A stretch of 64,000 nucleotides of DNA from an uncultured Clostridia bacterium (GCA_947630725.1 CANRIS010000003.1:1-64000), one strand, 5' to 3'; counted from the stretch's first letter, positions 45,664 to 57,921 are shown. Notes: generated from the letters alone by a model not told the origin. Translations and numbers: made by a program.

Positions 45664-47676
45664 TTATTCCTCAACAGGAGTTTCTTCTGCGGGTGCTTCC
45701 TCAGCAGTAGCTTCTTCAGCGGGAGCCTCCTCAGCGGGAGCCTCCTCGTCAGCCTGAACCTCAGCGGTCTCCTCGGGCTTTGCGTTTCTGTCGATAGCCT
45801 GCTTTATGCTTAAGCTTATCTTCTTGTTTTCAAGATCAAGCTCGGTAACCTTTGCAGTGATCTCCTGTCCGATTTCAAGCTCGTCCTCGGGCTTTTCAAC
45901 ATGCTTGAAAGCTATCTGTGAAATGTGTACAAGGCCGTCAATACCTTCTTCAAGCTCTACAAAAGCTCCGAATGATACCATTCTTACAACCTTGCCCTTT
46001 ACTATATTGCCGACAGCATATTTCTCAGCGGCAGTATTCCAGGGATTTGCGTTGATGTCCTTAAGTGACAGTGAAATCTTGCCCTTTTCTTTATTGATGT
46101 CAAGGATAGTAACAACAACCTTGTCGCCCTTTGAAAGAATGTCAGAAACCTTCTTAACTCTTCCCCATGACATTTCGGAAATATGAATAAGTCCGTCTAC
46201 TCCGCCAAGATCTACAAAAGCTCCGAACTCTACGATACGGCTTACGGTACCTTCAACTCTTGCGCCAACCTCAAGAGAATCAAACACAGCCTGTTTCTTT
46301 TCCTGGATCTGCTTTTCTACGAGATCTCTTCTTCCGGCTACGATACGTCTCTTGGGCTTGTCGGTACATTCAATAATATTAAAATCAAGCTGCTGTCCGA
46401 CAAACTGTTCAAGATTTTCTACAAATCTGTTAGAAACCTGCGATGAGGGAACAAAAACTCTCTCACCGAGAATAGAAACGATAAGTCCGCCCTTTACAAC
46501 GCTTCTTACCTTTCCGTTAAGTACTGTTCCGTTTTCGGCAGCTTCTTTGATGGTATCAAAATTCTTGTCTCTGTCGCAGCGTTTCTTAGAAAGCTCTACA
46601 ATACCGTCGCTGTCATTGACTCTCTTGATGTAAACATCGATTTCGTCGCCGGGCTTAACAACATCAGCAGGATTTACGTCGGGATCATCCGAAAATTCGT
46701 TTCTTTCGATTATACCCTCATACTTGTACTGCAGATCTACAAATACTTCGCCCTTCTCATTTACAGAGAGAACCTTTCCCTTTGCGACTCTGCCGCTGCG
46801 CAGACTGGAAATCGTGTCATTAAGCATTTCTTCAAATGTTTTGTTTTCTTCACTCATTGTTTTTATTGCCTCCTCGATTATACCGGGCGGTGTACTCGCT
46901 CCGGCTGTTATTCCTATTTTAACATTTTTATTTAAACTTTTCAACTGTTTTGTGCAAATTTTTTCAAATAAAAATGTATTTTTGCAAAATTTTTTGCCGA
47001 TTTGGTATAATTTTTGGGTATTGGAGCTGTTTTTATCACCCAAAACTACCATACAGTCCGCTTTTTTTGCAATTTCCACCGCCTCTTTCTGTCTTTCTGC
47101 GGTTGCGCTGCATATGGTATTGAATATTCTTATATCCGCCTTTTGGGGCAGAGATGATATTATCTCCTCAAAAAGAGCCGCATTGAACGTGGTCTGAACC
47201 ACAAGACTGTATTTTTCATTATCGTCTATGTCTATGCGATCCAGATCCTCCTTATTTTCCAATATAACCGCAGAATTATGTGAATAACCGTTTATGCCTA
47301 TGACCTCGGGGTGAGCAGCGTTCCCCACTATTATTATCCTTCTGCCCTCGGCATAATTATCCCTGACAATATTATGAATTTTTTTTACATACGGACAGGT
47401 CAGATCTGTACAGACAAAACCTCTTTTTTCAATCTCCTCATATACCTCGGGACCCACTCCGTGAGAGCGTATGACTATGGTGCTGCCGGGTTCTGCCTCG
47501 TCAAGGCTTTCAAGGGCAAAAACCCCCTTTTCCTCCAGATCCCCCGTTACGATTCTGTTGTGAATGATGGGGCCGTATGTATACATTTTCATTTTGCCTA
47601 TATTTTTATATACGGTTTCGACCGCTCTTTTTACACCGGGGCAAAAGCCTGCTGTTTTTGCGAGTAAAATTTCCAT
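45664..47676 (-). CDS. ispH: Fused 4-hydroxy-3-methylbut-2-enyl diphosphate reductase / S1 RNA-binding protein
   Basis: This is a 670-residue fusion. Residues of about 1-285 are IspH, the last enzyme of the MEP isoprenoid pathway; its [4Fe-4S] cysteines are in LAKTAGFCPGVKRAV (Cys12), CTDLTCPYVKKIH and FNTICSATAERQ. Residues of about 290-635 hold four S1 repeats, e.g. GARVEGTVSRIVEFGAFVDL, like ribosomal protein S1 (rpsA). A tail of about 35 Ala/Glu/Pro residues follows. The fusion is known in Clostridia. It follows the aroH-cmk fusion by five bases and ends at a terminator. Confidence 0.95.
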   Translation of the reverse strand: MEILLAKTAGFCPGVKRAVETVYKNIGKMKMYTYGPIIHNRIVTGDLEEKGVFALESLDEAEPGSTIVIRSHGVGPEVYEEIEKRGFVCTDLTCPYVKKIHNIVRDNYAEGRRIIIVGNAAHPEVIGINGYSHNSAVILENKEDLDRIDIDDNEKYSLVVQTTFNAALFEEIISSLPQKADIRIFNTICSATAERQKEAVEIAKKADCMVVLGDKNSSNTQKLYQIGKKFCKNTFLFEKICTKQLKSLNKNVKIGITAGASTPPGIIEEAIKTMSEENKTFEEMLNDTISSLRSGRVAKGKVLSVNEKGEVFVDLQYKYEGIIERNEFSDDPDVNPADVVKPGDEIDVYIKRVNDSDGIVELSKKRCDRDKNFDTIKEAAENGTVLNGKVRSVVKGGLIVSILGERVFVPSSQVSNRFVENLEQFVGQQLDFNIIECTDKPKRRIVAGRRDLVEKQIQEKKQAVFDSLEVGARVEGTVSRIVEFGAFVDLGGVDGLIHISEMSWGRVKKVSDILSKGDKVVVTILDINKEKGKISLSLKDINANPWNTAAEKYAVGNIVKGKVVRMVSFGAFVELEEGIDGLVHISQIAFKHVEKPEDELEIGQEITAKVTELDLENKKISLSIKQAIDRNAKPEETAEVQADEEAPAEEAPAEEATAEEAPAEETPVEE

Positions 47677-47681
47677 TTTCG

Positions 47682-48722
47682 TCAGTCCTTTTTTATTACA
47701 TCATCTATTTTGCCTATTATAAAGTCCCCTACTTCTTCAATAGACATATTTGTCGTGTCGAGCAAAATTGCGTCATCGGCCTTTCTGAGGGGATTATACG
47801 CCCTGCTGCTGTCATTGTGATCCCTTTGCTTTATGTCCGAAAGTATCTCGTCATATGTGACCGAAATACCCTTAAGGCTAAGCTCCTCATAACGGCGCTT
47901 TGCACGTTCTTCAACGTCTCCGTCCATAAATATTTTTATTTCGGCATTCGGCAGCACATTTGTGCCTATATCTCTGCCGTCCATAATAACACTTTGCTTT
48001 GACGCAAGCTCTCTCTGTATTGCCACAAGCTTTTCTCTTACGGCCTTATATGTGGCTACTCTCGAAGCTCCCTCCGAGACCTCGGGAGAGCGTATAAGCT
48101 CAGTCACGTCCTCGCCGTTGAGTATATACCTCTGCTCCTTGTTTGCGCTCAATATGCCTATATTCATATTTTCCAGTTCACTTATTACGTCTACCTCGTT
48201 ATTGTAGTCTATATCCTTATCTATGCAATAAAGAGCCACACTTCTGTACATTGCGCCCGTGTCGATATAGGTTAAGCCGAGTTTTTTCGCCACAAGCTTT
48301 GCAATGGTGCTTTTTCCCGAACCCGCAGGGCCGTCCAGAGCCACGGCTATCTTATTTTCTTCCTCCACAAGATCCTTTCTCAATATCTTTGCTCCGTTAA
48401 GATAAATATGCTTTACCTCGCTTTGCATAACATTCATATCGGCATACATCATAACCCTCACGCACATTTTGAGAGCATCTCTGACCTCGTGCTGAGGAAA
48501 GTCCAGAAGTGCTGCGTGTACAATGCCCAGCGCCCTTGCCGCAGCAGCGGGAAACGCAGCGTCAAGATCCTTCGTAACGGTAAATATAATGCTTATTATA
48601 TCGCCGTTCATTATGTTGTTTTCCTCAATCATTTTTCTCAAAAGACGACTTGTTTCGTTAAGTATGGATTCCTTTTTGTTTTCCTTTACGGTAGTTGCTC
48701 CCCGTATTGCCCTTGTAGCCAT
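47682..48722 (-). CDS. cmk: Fused AroH-type chorismate mutase / cytidylate kinase
   Basis: Residues 1-118 resemble AroH chorismate mutase (MATRAIRGATTV, KHIYLNGAKILRKDL); residues of about 124-346 are (d)CMP kinase with Walker A DGPAGSGKST (130-139), DTGAMYRSVALY and MDGRDIGTNVLPNAE. Cmk phosphorylates CMP and dCMP; AroH converts chorismate to prephenate. Active-site Arg7, Arg89, Tyr107 and Arg115 are kept, but by my alignment the catalytic Glu (B. subtilis Glu78) is Gln77 and the Cys75 position is Asp74. GGGAGG before ATG 48722 sets the start, so both halves are translated together. Chorismate mutase activity is plausible but unproven. Confidence 0.88.
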   Translation of the reverse strand: MATRAIRGATTVKENKKESILNETSRLLRKMIEENNIMNGDIISIIFTVTKDLDAAFPAAAARALGIVHAALLDFPQHEVRDALKMCVRVMMYADMNVMQSEVKHIYLNGAKILRKDLVEEENKIAVALDGPAGSGKSTIAKLVAKKLGLTYIDTGAMYRSVALYCIDKDIDYNNEVDVISELENMNIGILSANKEQRYILNGEDVTELIRSPEVSEGASRVATYKAVREKLVAIQRELASKQSVIMDGRDIGTNVLPNAEIKIFMDGDVEERAKRRYEELSLKGISVTYDEILSDIKQRDHNDSSRAYNPLRKADDAILLDTTNMSIEEVGDFIIGKIDDVIKKD

Positions 48723-48767
48723 AAAATTATCCTCCCTTTTTATTATTTTCCTCGCTGTCATTTGGTT

Positions 48768-49985
48768 TCAGGCGTTTATGCCTGCAAGATAGCCCGTGGA
48801 AAAAGCTATCTGAAGATTATATCCTCCTGTCAGTGCGTCTGTGTCAATTATTTCGCCTGCAAAATACAGATTCTCCGCAAGTCTCGACCTCATTGTGGAC
48901 GGATCGATCTCTTTTACATCAACGCCGCCCTTTGTTATAACGGCCTGTCCGAAGCCCTCCGTGGACTTTATATGGACGTCAAAGCCCTTTATTACATCTT
49001 CGAGGCGCATACGTTCCTCCTTTGTTATCGAATTTACGGGCTTGCTGCCGTCTATGCCCGATTTTTCCGCAACATATGGCGCAAGTCCCTTTGGCATAAG
49101 CTTGTTGAGGGAATTTTTGAACGCAAGATTTTTAAATTCTTCAAAATCCCTGAGTATTCTTTTATCCAGTGTTTTTCTGTCGAGAGCAGGCTTAAGATCT
49201 ATATATATAACAGGCTCCTTTTCGATCTCATCCGTTATATATCTGCTGGCTGAGAGAACCACGGGGCCGCTGATGCCGCTGTGAGTAAACATAAGCTCTC
49301 CGAAGTCCTTATAGACGGTCTTTCCTCCCACATCGGCTTTTATGGCTATATTTTTAAGCGTAAGCCCCGAAAGTCCCGAAAGCTCCTCCTTTGTTTTCAG
49401 CCCCACAAGAGACGGTCTGCATATTTTTATACTGTGGCCCGAGTCCTGCGCAAACTTATATCCATCGCCTGTGGAGCCTGTGGACGGATATGACAGACCA
49501 CCCGTAGCTATTATAAACGAGTCGGCAGAAAAGCTTCCCCTTGACGTGACTGCCTCCGTGAGCCTGCCCTTGTCAGACTTAAGCTCCCTTACTCTGCAAT
49601 TCAAAACACATTTTACTCCTGCGTTTTTAAGTCCCTTTTCAAAGGCTTTTATAATATCCGATGACTTGTCCGACACGGGAAAAACCCTGTTGCCCCTTTC
49701 GGTTTTTAAGGGAACGCCCAGTTCCTCCGCCAGTCTCATGGTGTCATAGGGCGTAAATGTATAAAGCGCCGAATACATAAAGCTCGGATTTGAAATTATA
49801 TTTTTAATATGGTTCTCCACATCGGAATTATTCGTAAGATTGCATCTTCCCTTTCCCGTGATGTACAGCTTTTTGCCAAGCTTTTCGTTTCTTTCAAGAA
49901 GAACAGCCTTTTTTCCCGTCTGAGCCGCTGCGAGGGCGGCCGTCATTCCTGCAGGGCCTCCGCCAATAATTATAACCGTTTTCAT
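48768..49985 (-). CDS. HI0933-family FAD-dependent oxidoreductase
   Basis: This 405-residue flavoprotein starts VIIIGGGPAGMTAALAAAQTG (abridged FAD loop at residues 4-20) and continues with KLYITGKGRCNLTN, the family signature. The ending ENLYFAGEIIDTDALTGGYN and LQIAFSTGYLAG is also typical. The family is often labelled aminoacetone oxidase, but the substrate is not firmly known. It overlaps rnhA by four bases and precedes the aroH-cmk gene, the usual clostridial neighbourhood. Confidence 0.92.
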   Translation of the reverse strand: MKTVIIIGGGPAGMTAALAAAQTGKKAVLLERNEKLGKKLYITGKGRCNLTNNSDVENHIKNIISNPSFMYSALYTFTPYDTMRLAEELGVPLKTERGNRVFPVSDKSSDIIKAFEKGLKNAGVKCVLNCRVRELKSDKGRLTEAVTSRGSFSADSFIIATGGLSYPSTGSTGDGYKFAQDSGHSIKICRPSLVGLKTKEELSGLSGLTLKNIAIKADVGGKTVYKDFGELMFTHSGISGPVVLSASRYITDEIEKEPVIYIDLKPALDRKTLDKRILRDFEEFKNLAFKNSLNKLMPKGLAPYVAEKSGIDGSKPVNSITKEERMRLEDVIKGFDVHIKSTEGFGQAVITKGGVDVKEIDPSTMRSRLAENLYFAGEIIDTDALTGGYNLQIAFSTGYLAGINA

Positions 49986-50443
49986 TTATAGTTTACGTCC
50001 TCTTTAAGGTTATCCGACTTTATCGCTTCGGTAGCAAGAAAGTCACAGCGATTGTTGAATGGATTGTCGGCGTGACCCTTTACCCAGTTAAATGTCACCT
50101 TGTGTATTTCAAGCAGCTTTAAGAGCTCCTCCCACAAATCCGAATTGAGAGCCTTTTCTCTGCTTGTCCTCATCCAGTTCTTTTTCTTCCAGCCATATAC
50201 CCAGCCCTTGCTCACAGCGTCCACAACATATTTTGAATCGCTGTAAAGCATTACCTCGCAAGGCTCCTTAAGTATTCTGAGAGCCATTATAACGGCGTAT
50301 ATTTCCATTCTGTTGTTTGTTGTATTTGAAAAGCCCTCGGATAATTCCTTCTTGAAATACTTGTACATAAGTACGGCTCCCGCCCCGCCCTTTCCGGGGT
50401 TTCCCGAACAGGCGCCATCTGTATAAACATAGACCTTTTTCAT
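49982..50443 (-). CDS. rnhA: Ribonuclease HI
   Basis: RNase HI (153 residues) cuts RNA in RNA-DNA hybrids. The four acidic catalytic residues are in VYTDGACSGNPGKGG, TNNRMEIYAVIMAL, YSDSKYVVDAV and NRCDFLATEA; WVKGHADNPFN forms the usual loop. The start at 50443 follows AAAAGGAGAG; the frame continues upstream to 50605 without support. It overlaps the HI0933-type gene by four bases. Confidence 0.95.
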   Translation of the reverse strand: MKKVYVYTDGACSGNPGKGGAGAVLMYKYFKKELSEGFSNTTNNRMEIYAVIMALRILKEPCEVMLYSDSKYVVDAVSKGWVYGWKKKNWMRTSREKALNSDLWEELLKLLEIHKVTFNWVKGHADNPFNNRCDFLATEAIKSDNLKEDVNYK

Positions 50444-50762
50444 ATTCTCTCCTTTTGGAAAAGCACCGACCCGAACGCTTAAGTCATAAACACGGCATAG
50501 TTTTATCAGACAATGAAAATTTTTTCCCTCAAAGCCCGACAGCCTGCACGGTATGGGGTAATACCGCCATATTTGCGAAAAATACGATTTGATCGGCATT
50601 TTCACGGTTTTCCTTCGTTAAATCTTAAATCCATTATACAGTATCGGCGGATATTTTTCAATGAATACTTTTATTTTTGGGAGAAATTAAGCTATATAAA
50701 GGCTGTGGCGGATCCCCGAATAATCTTCGGAACAATTTATTTTGAAAAAACAAAAAAAGTAG
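50444..50762. other. Gap between rnhA and the tRNA promoter
   Basis: I see no gene in this stretch. It contains a 6-bp hairpin CGGTAT/ATACCG near 50550 and is otherwise unstructured by eye. It should hold the rnhA promoter on the minus strand, but no convincing -35/-10 pair stands out. Confidence 0.4.
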
Positions 50763-50791
50763 TTGACAAATTATCTATATGGTGGTATTAT
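50763..50791 (+). promoter_or_regulatory. Promoter of the tRNA genes
   Basis: TTGACA (50763-50768) and TATTAT (50786-50791) are spaced by 17 bases, about 40 bases before tRNA-Lys. This is a strong sigma-A-type promoter. Confidence 0.75.
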
Positions 50792-50831
50792 ATCTATTGT
50801 CGGTTGAGAAAATCGTCAAAAAAACATAAAT

Positions 50832-50904
50832 GCACTTTTAGCTCAGTTGGTAGAGCAGCTGACTCTTAATCAGAAGGTCCAGGGTTCGAGCCCCTGAAGG
50901 TGCA
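50832..50904 (+). tRNA. tRNA-Lys (CTT anticodon)
   Basis: A complete cloverleaf is present: acceptor GCACTTT with AAGGTGC, D-arm GCTCAGTTGGTAGAGC, anticodon arm CTGACTCTTAATCAG with anticodon CTT, and T-arm GGGTTCGAGCCC. The discriminator is A and CCA is not encoded. It reads AAG codons. Confidence 0.95.
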
Positions 50905-50910
50905 CTTCTA

Positions 50911-50936
50911 AAAACCGCAGAAAAATGCGGTTTTTT
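50911..50936 (+). terminator. Terminator hairpin between the two tRNA genes
   Basis: AAAACCGCA (50911-50919) and TGCGGTTTT (50926-50934) form a stem with a 6-base A-rich loop and a T run that ends exactly where tRNA-Arg begins. It would limit read-through into tRNA-Arg. Confidence 0.8.
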
Positions 50937-51010
<74 letters not shown>

Positions 51011-51453
51011 CTTATGCTTTCATCAAAATGCAGCCAAATATTATGAGGATCAAACGTGCGTGCCGGAAAGGTAAGCCACTTCGTTTGGATATAGGGTGGG
51101 CAAAGCTTTCGTTCAGTGCTTTTCCATAAGGAAAAGTTGCCCTTCGGGCAATCCGATTTCTTTCGGACGCTACCTGCGAATCAGTTCTGCGACACCGTGT
51201 ATAATATATTTGGCAAAATATTTTTCTTATTACAAGCAGATTTACCTTTTTGACAGTCTGTGCCGCTTAAGCGGTTTTTTTTTATGTATGAAATCGGCTT
51301 ATATATATAAATATCCACAAAACAAAAACAGGGCAATATAATTTAAACCCTGTTTTTATGTTTTATATTTTTATAGTTTTTATATTTTGATGTATTGTCG
51401 CAAAGGACATCGGCGGCTGCGCCTATGTATGCGCAAAGACCGCCCTATGTCCG
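51011..51453. other. Structured gap between tRNA-Arg and atpC
   Basis: No protein gene is supported. GGGCAA at 51098-51103 and again at 51146-51151 can each pair with TTGCCC at 51137-51142, so two folds compete. TTTTCC/GGAAAA and TCCG/CGGA hairpins lie beside them. CCGCTTAAGCGG followed by nine T (51263-51283) may be a weak plus-strand terminator. A layered hairpin just after atpC (GGACAT 51405-51410 with ATGTCC 51447-51452, inner GGCGG with CCGCC) may protect the atp mRNA end. Confidence 0.45.
51324..51357. terminator. Bidirectional terminator downstream of atpC
   Basis: AAAAACAGGG (51324-51333) and CCCTGTTTTT (51348-51357) pair across a 14-base loop. A and T tracts flank both sides, so it can end the atp operon (minus) and any plus-strand transcript from the tRNA side. 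Confidence 0.8.
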
Positions 51454-51873
51454 TTATTTTTTAAGTCCTGCAAGATCAAGCCTGAGAAGCGCTCTTCTGA
51501 GAGCGGCCTCGGCTCTTTGAACGTCAATGTCGGAGGAAGGATCTCCGCTGCCCCTTTCGAGCCTTTCTTCGGCTCTTTTTCGGCTTTCTGCGGCTCTTTC
51601 AACGTCTATTTCGTCAGCCCATTCAGCAGCGTCCGAAATAACCGTAAGTCCATGCTCGTTGACCTTTGCAAAGCCTCCCAGCAGAGTTGACTTTTTTTCT
51701 TCTCCGTTGTCTATTATCCTCAGATACCCCAGATCAAGCACAGTTGTCAAAGGCTGATGTCCAAAGAGAATGCCTGTATCGCCGTCAATGGTCTTTAATA
51801 TGACCATATCGCAGTCATCGTCATAAAAATCCTTGGATGGCGTAACGACACGCAAATGAAGTTTATTTGCCAT
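51454..51873 (-). CDS. atpC: ATP synthase epsilon subunit
   Basis: Epsilon (139 residues) is the F1 rotor subunit that couples gamma to the c-ring and can inhibit ATP hydrolysis. It has the N-terminal beta-sandwich (LHLRVVTPSKDFYDDDCDMV, GDTGILFGHQPLTTVLDLG) and a C-terminal helical pair (about 90-139) rich in Ala, Arg and Glu. It is the last gene of the operon, 14 bases after atpD. Confidence 0.94.
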   Translation of the reverse strand: MANKLHLRVVTPSKDFYDDDCDMVILKTIDGDTGILFGHQPLTTVLDLGYLRIIDNGEEKKSTLLGGFAKVNEHGLTVISDAAEWADEIDVERAAESRKRAEERLERGSGDPSSDIDVQRAEAALRRALLRLDLAGLKK

Positions 51874-51887
51874 AATTAATCACCTGC

Positions 51888-53312
<1,425 letters not shown>

Positions 53313-53385
53313 TTAACATTTATTTAAGCCGCAGAGAGTCGAATTTTTTTGTATCGGACAAATCTGTCTGAAGCCTGCGCAGGGT

Positions 53386-54243
53386 TTATTCCAATGCGTT
53401 GCTTCCGCTGACGATTTCGGTGATCTCCTGGGTGATGGCTCCCTGACGCACTCTGTTGTACAGAAGATTGAGATTTTCTATCATTTCTTCGGCGTTGTCC
53501 GTAGCCGCGTCCATAGCAGCCATTCTTGCGCCAAGCTCGCACACGGAGCTTTCGACCATTCCGCCGAAAACAACGGTATTTACATAACGAGGCACAACAT
53601 AGTCGAGAACCTGCTCCTCTGACGGTTCGTACAGAGTAAGCACGTTTTTGTGAGAAACCTCGTCCTTAAAATCATCTGCGTCCACAGGCAGAAGCCTTAT
53701 GACCTTTGGCGTTGAGCTAATTGAAGAAATAAACCTTGTGTATACAAGATATACGCTGTCTACCTCTTTATCCTTAAAAAGCTTAAGCGCTCTTGAACCT
53801 ATGGCTGATGCATCGTTGTAGTCAAATCTTTCTGAAATGCCCACAACGCTTCTGTCTATGTTCATATTTCTGCGTCTGAAAAAATCCCTGCCCTTGCTGC
53901 CTATTGTTATAAGCTTTACATCTCTGCCCTCGCAAAGGCTCATAGCCTCCTTGCAGACTGCCGAATTATAGCCGCCGCAAAGTCCCTTGTCCGATGTAAT
54001 GACTATAATGAGAGTTTTTTTGCCATCGGGCTGCTTTCCGAAAAGAGGATGGTCAAGTCCGCCCATTGAGCTGCCTATTTCGGCAATGACCTTTCTCGTT
54101 TCTTCGGCGAAGGGCTTTGTGCCTTCCATACGGAGCTTTGCCTTATTCAGCTTGCTGCTTGCAACAAGATTCATAGCCTTGGTGATCTGTCGGGTGCTGT
54201 TTACGCTTTTTATTCTGCGCTTTATATCACGCATTGATGCCAT
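53386..54243 (-). CDS. atpG: ATP synthase gamma subunit
   Basis: Gamma (285 residues) is the central rotor shaft. The N-terminal helix MASMRDIKRRIKSVNSTRQI and C-terminal helix ELGARMAAMDAATDNAEEMI with RQGAITQEITEIVSGSNAL form the coiled coil; the middle part has ITSDKGLCGGYNSAV. It lies between atpA and atpD in the normal order, 88 bases before atpD on the transcript. Confidence 0.96.
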   Translation of the reverse strand: MASMRDIKRRIKSVNSTRQITKAMNLVASSKLNKAKLRMEGTKPFAEETRKVIAEIGSSMGGLDHPLFGKQPDGKKTLIIVITSDKGLCGGYNSAVCKEAMSLCEGRDVKLITIGSKGRDFFRRRNMNIDRSVVGISERFDYNDASAIGSRALKLFKDKEVDSVYLVYTRFISSISSTPKVIRLLPVDADDFKDEVSHKNVLTLYEPSEEQVLDYVVPRYVNTVVFGGMVESSVCELGARMAAMDAATDNAEEMIENLNLLYNRVRQGAITQEITEIVSGSNALE

Positions 54244-54259
54244 ATATCATCCCTCCCGA

Positions 54260-55768
<1,509 letters not shown>

Positions 55769-55778
55769 TTACACTCCT

Positions 55779-56321
55779 TTACGCAAGTCTGTTTTCAAGC
55801 AGCGTTCTCTTAAGCTCGTCCAGACTTCTCTTTATTGTACCGTCAATGACGTGACCATCGGCAGAGATCTTAAGTCCTCCGATGAGTTTCGGTTCGATAC
55901 GAGTCTTAATGACTATCTGCTTGTTTAAATTTTTTGAAAGCTTATTCTTTATCTCATCAAGCTGAGAATCGTCAAGCGGAACAGCCGACTCCACAAGCGC
56001 AGTGACTATTCCCTTTTTTTTGTTCACCATTTCGGCAAAGACCTCGAATATCCCCAAAAGCTCGTTTTCTCTGTTTTTTGAAAAAACGACCGCCAAAAGT
56101 CCGAGAACATCGTCCGAGACGTTGCCTTCAAGGGTATTTTTCAATATATTGAACTTATCCTCCGAGGATAAATTGGGATTTTTGATAAACTCCCTTATTT
56201 CGCCATCGCTGTAGAGAGCCTCTTTAAGAGTCTCTGTCTCACCGAGACTTTTATCGACAGAATCATTTTCGACAGCAAGCTCAAAAAGAGCCTGCGCATA
56301 ACGTGACGCTAACCTTCCCAT
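55779..56321 (-). CDS. atpH: ATP synthase delta subunit
   Basis: Delta (180 residues) links F1 to the peripheral stalk. It starts RLASRYAQALFELAVE and ends ISADGHVIDGTIKRSLDELK, both standard for the family. Its start overlaps the end of atpF by 13 bases, suggesting coupled synthesis of the two stator parts. Confidence 0.94.
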   Translation of the reverse strand: MGRLASRYAQALFELAVENDSVDKSLGETETLKEALYSDGEIREFIKNPNLSSEDKFNILKNTLEGNVSDDVLGLLAVVFSKNRENELLGIFEVFAEMVNKKKGIVTALVESAVPLDDSQLDEIKNKLSKNLNKQIVIKTRIEPKLIGGLKISADGHVIDGTIKRSLDELKRTLLENRLA

Positions 56322-56848
56322 TTAACATCACCCAGATCCTTTATACATTCGTCTATAAGCTTGGTCTGTTTCTTGTCGTCAAGCGCTCCGGCGATCACCT
56401 TAGAGGCTATAAGATTTGATGTTTCGATTATCTCAAGTCTTATTTTGTCTTTTGCCTTTTCCTGCTCTCTCTCTATCTGAAGCTTAGCTCTTGCCTTTAT
56501 CTCGTTGGCCTCACGCTTGGCTTCTTCTATGATAAGCTGCTTGTTTTCGTTGGCTTCTTTGGTATACTGTTCAAAAATACCGTTTCTTTTGGCCTGCATT
56601 TCTGCAATAAGGTCATTGTATTCCTTAAGCTTTTCGTTTGCGTTTTGCATAGTGATCTCTGCGTTTTTAAGATCGCCGGCTATTCTTTCTTTTCTTGCGT
56701 TCATAAACTTAAGTACAGGCTTATACAGAAGAAAGCTCAGGATGGCGCAAAGCACGCAGGTGTTTAAAAGCTGTATCGCTATATCAATAAGCAGGCTTTT
56801 ATCGAGAGTGAGGACATAGCTGCCGACAGTAAGAAAAAAACTGTTCAA
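56309..56848 (-). CDS. atpF: ATP synthase b subunit
   Basis: Subunit b (179 residues) is the membrane-anchored peripheral stalk. One N-terminal helix (LIDIAIQLLNTCVLCAILSF) is followed by a long charged coiled coil (about 50-165). The start is a TTG at 56848 behind AAAGGAGGTAG. It lies between atpE and atpH as usual. Confidence 0.94.
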   Translation of the reverse strand: MNSFFLTVGSYVLTLDKSLLIDIAIQLLNTCVLCAILSFLLYKPVLKFMNARKERIAGDLKNAEITMQNANEKLKEYNDLIAEMQAKRNGIFEQYTKEANENKQLIIEEAKREANEIKARAKLQIEREQEKAKDKIRLEIIETSNLIASKVIAGALDDKKQTKLIDECIKDLGDVKWEG

Positions 56849-56875
56849 GGTAAACTACCTCCTTTTAAGTTAAGA

Positions 56876-57211
<336 letters not shown>

Positions 57212-57240
57212 TCATAAATATGAGGACATATTTTAAAGAC

Positions 57241-57921
57241 TTATTCCTCCGATATTTTATCACCTATAAACGCCATTGAAAGCATAACAAACACGAATGT
57301 CTGAAGACAGCCCGCAAAGACGTCAAAATAAATGTGAAGAACCGAGGGAACCCAGACTCTTAACCACATAGGTATCGTATATACGAGACCCATGATTATA
57401 GATCCGCCTAAAATGTTTCCGAACAAACGGAAAGAAAGCGAAACAGGCGTTGCGATTTCGCTTATGATATTAAGGGGCAACAAAAATGGAATAGGCTCAA
57501 AATAACCTTTGAAATATCCGAGCTTGCCGGTTATTATACCCATGAAATGTATAAGGACAAAGGTGGTAAGCGCCAGCGCCGCAGTTGTGCCAAGGTCCGC
57601 CGTAGGAGGACGGAAGCCGAAAAGACCGCTCAGGTTTGAAAGAAGTATAAAGGCAAATACTCCGAAGAACCAGTTTCCGAAATATTTATATTTAACGCCC
57701 ATGCTGCTTTCAACAAAGTTATCCATACTTTCCACTATAGTTTCGATAAAATTCTGAAACCTTGTCTGCGGAACATCGGTAAATCTGTTCAGCTTAATCC
57801 TGACTATTATCGCAAGAACAATAAGCACAGCCATAACGATCCATGTGTCTATGATGGTTTCGCTCAGTCTGACAGTCAGCCCGCCTATTTCAATGGGTAT
57901 ATATTTACTGCCGAAATCCAT
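57241..57921 (-). CDS. atpB: ATP synthase a subunit
   Basis: Subunit a (226 residues, about five helices) forms the ion half-channels against the c-ring. The essential arginine is in TPVSLSFRLFGNILGG; the region ILLSNLSGLFGFRPPTADL is typical. The start is at 57921, behind AAGGGAGGG; the frame extends upstream to 58032 without support. It is the first structural gene after the two AtpI-type genes. Confidence 0.95.
   Translation of the reverse strand: MDFGSKYIPIEIGGLTVRLSETIIDTWIVMAVLIVLAIIVRIKLNRFTDVPQTRFQNFIETIVESMDNFVESSMGVKYKYFGNWFFGVFAFILLSNLSGLFGFRPPTADLGTTAALALTTFVLIHFMGIITGKLGYFKGYFEPIPFLLPLNIISEIATPVSLSFRLFGNILGGSIIMGLVYTIPMWLRVWVPSVLHIYFDVFAGCLQTFVFVMLSMAFIGDKISEE

Noticed and set aside
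51096..51341. 81-codon plus-strand frame after tRNA-Arg
   Set aside because: There is no ribosome site, it crosses several hairpins and a terminator, and its composition is not protein-like.
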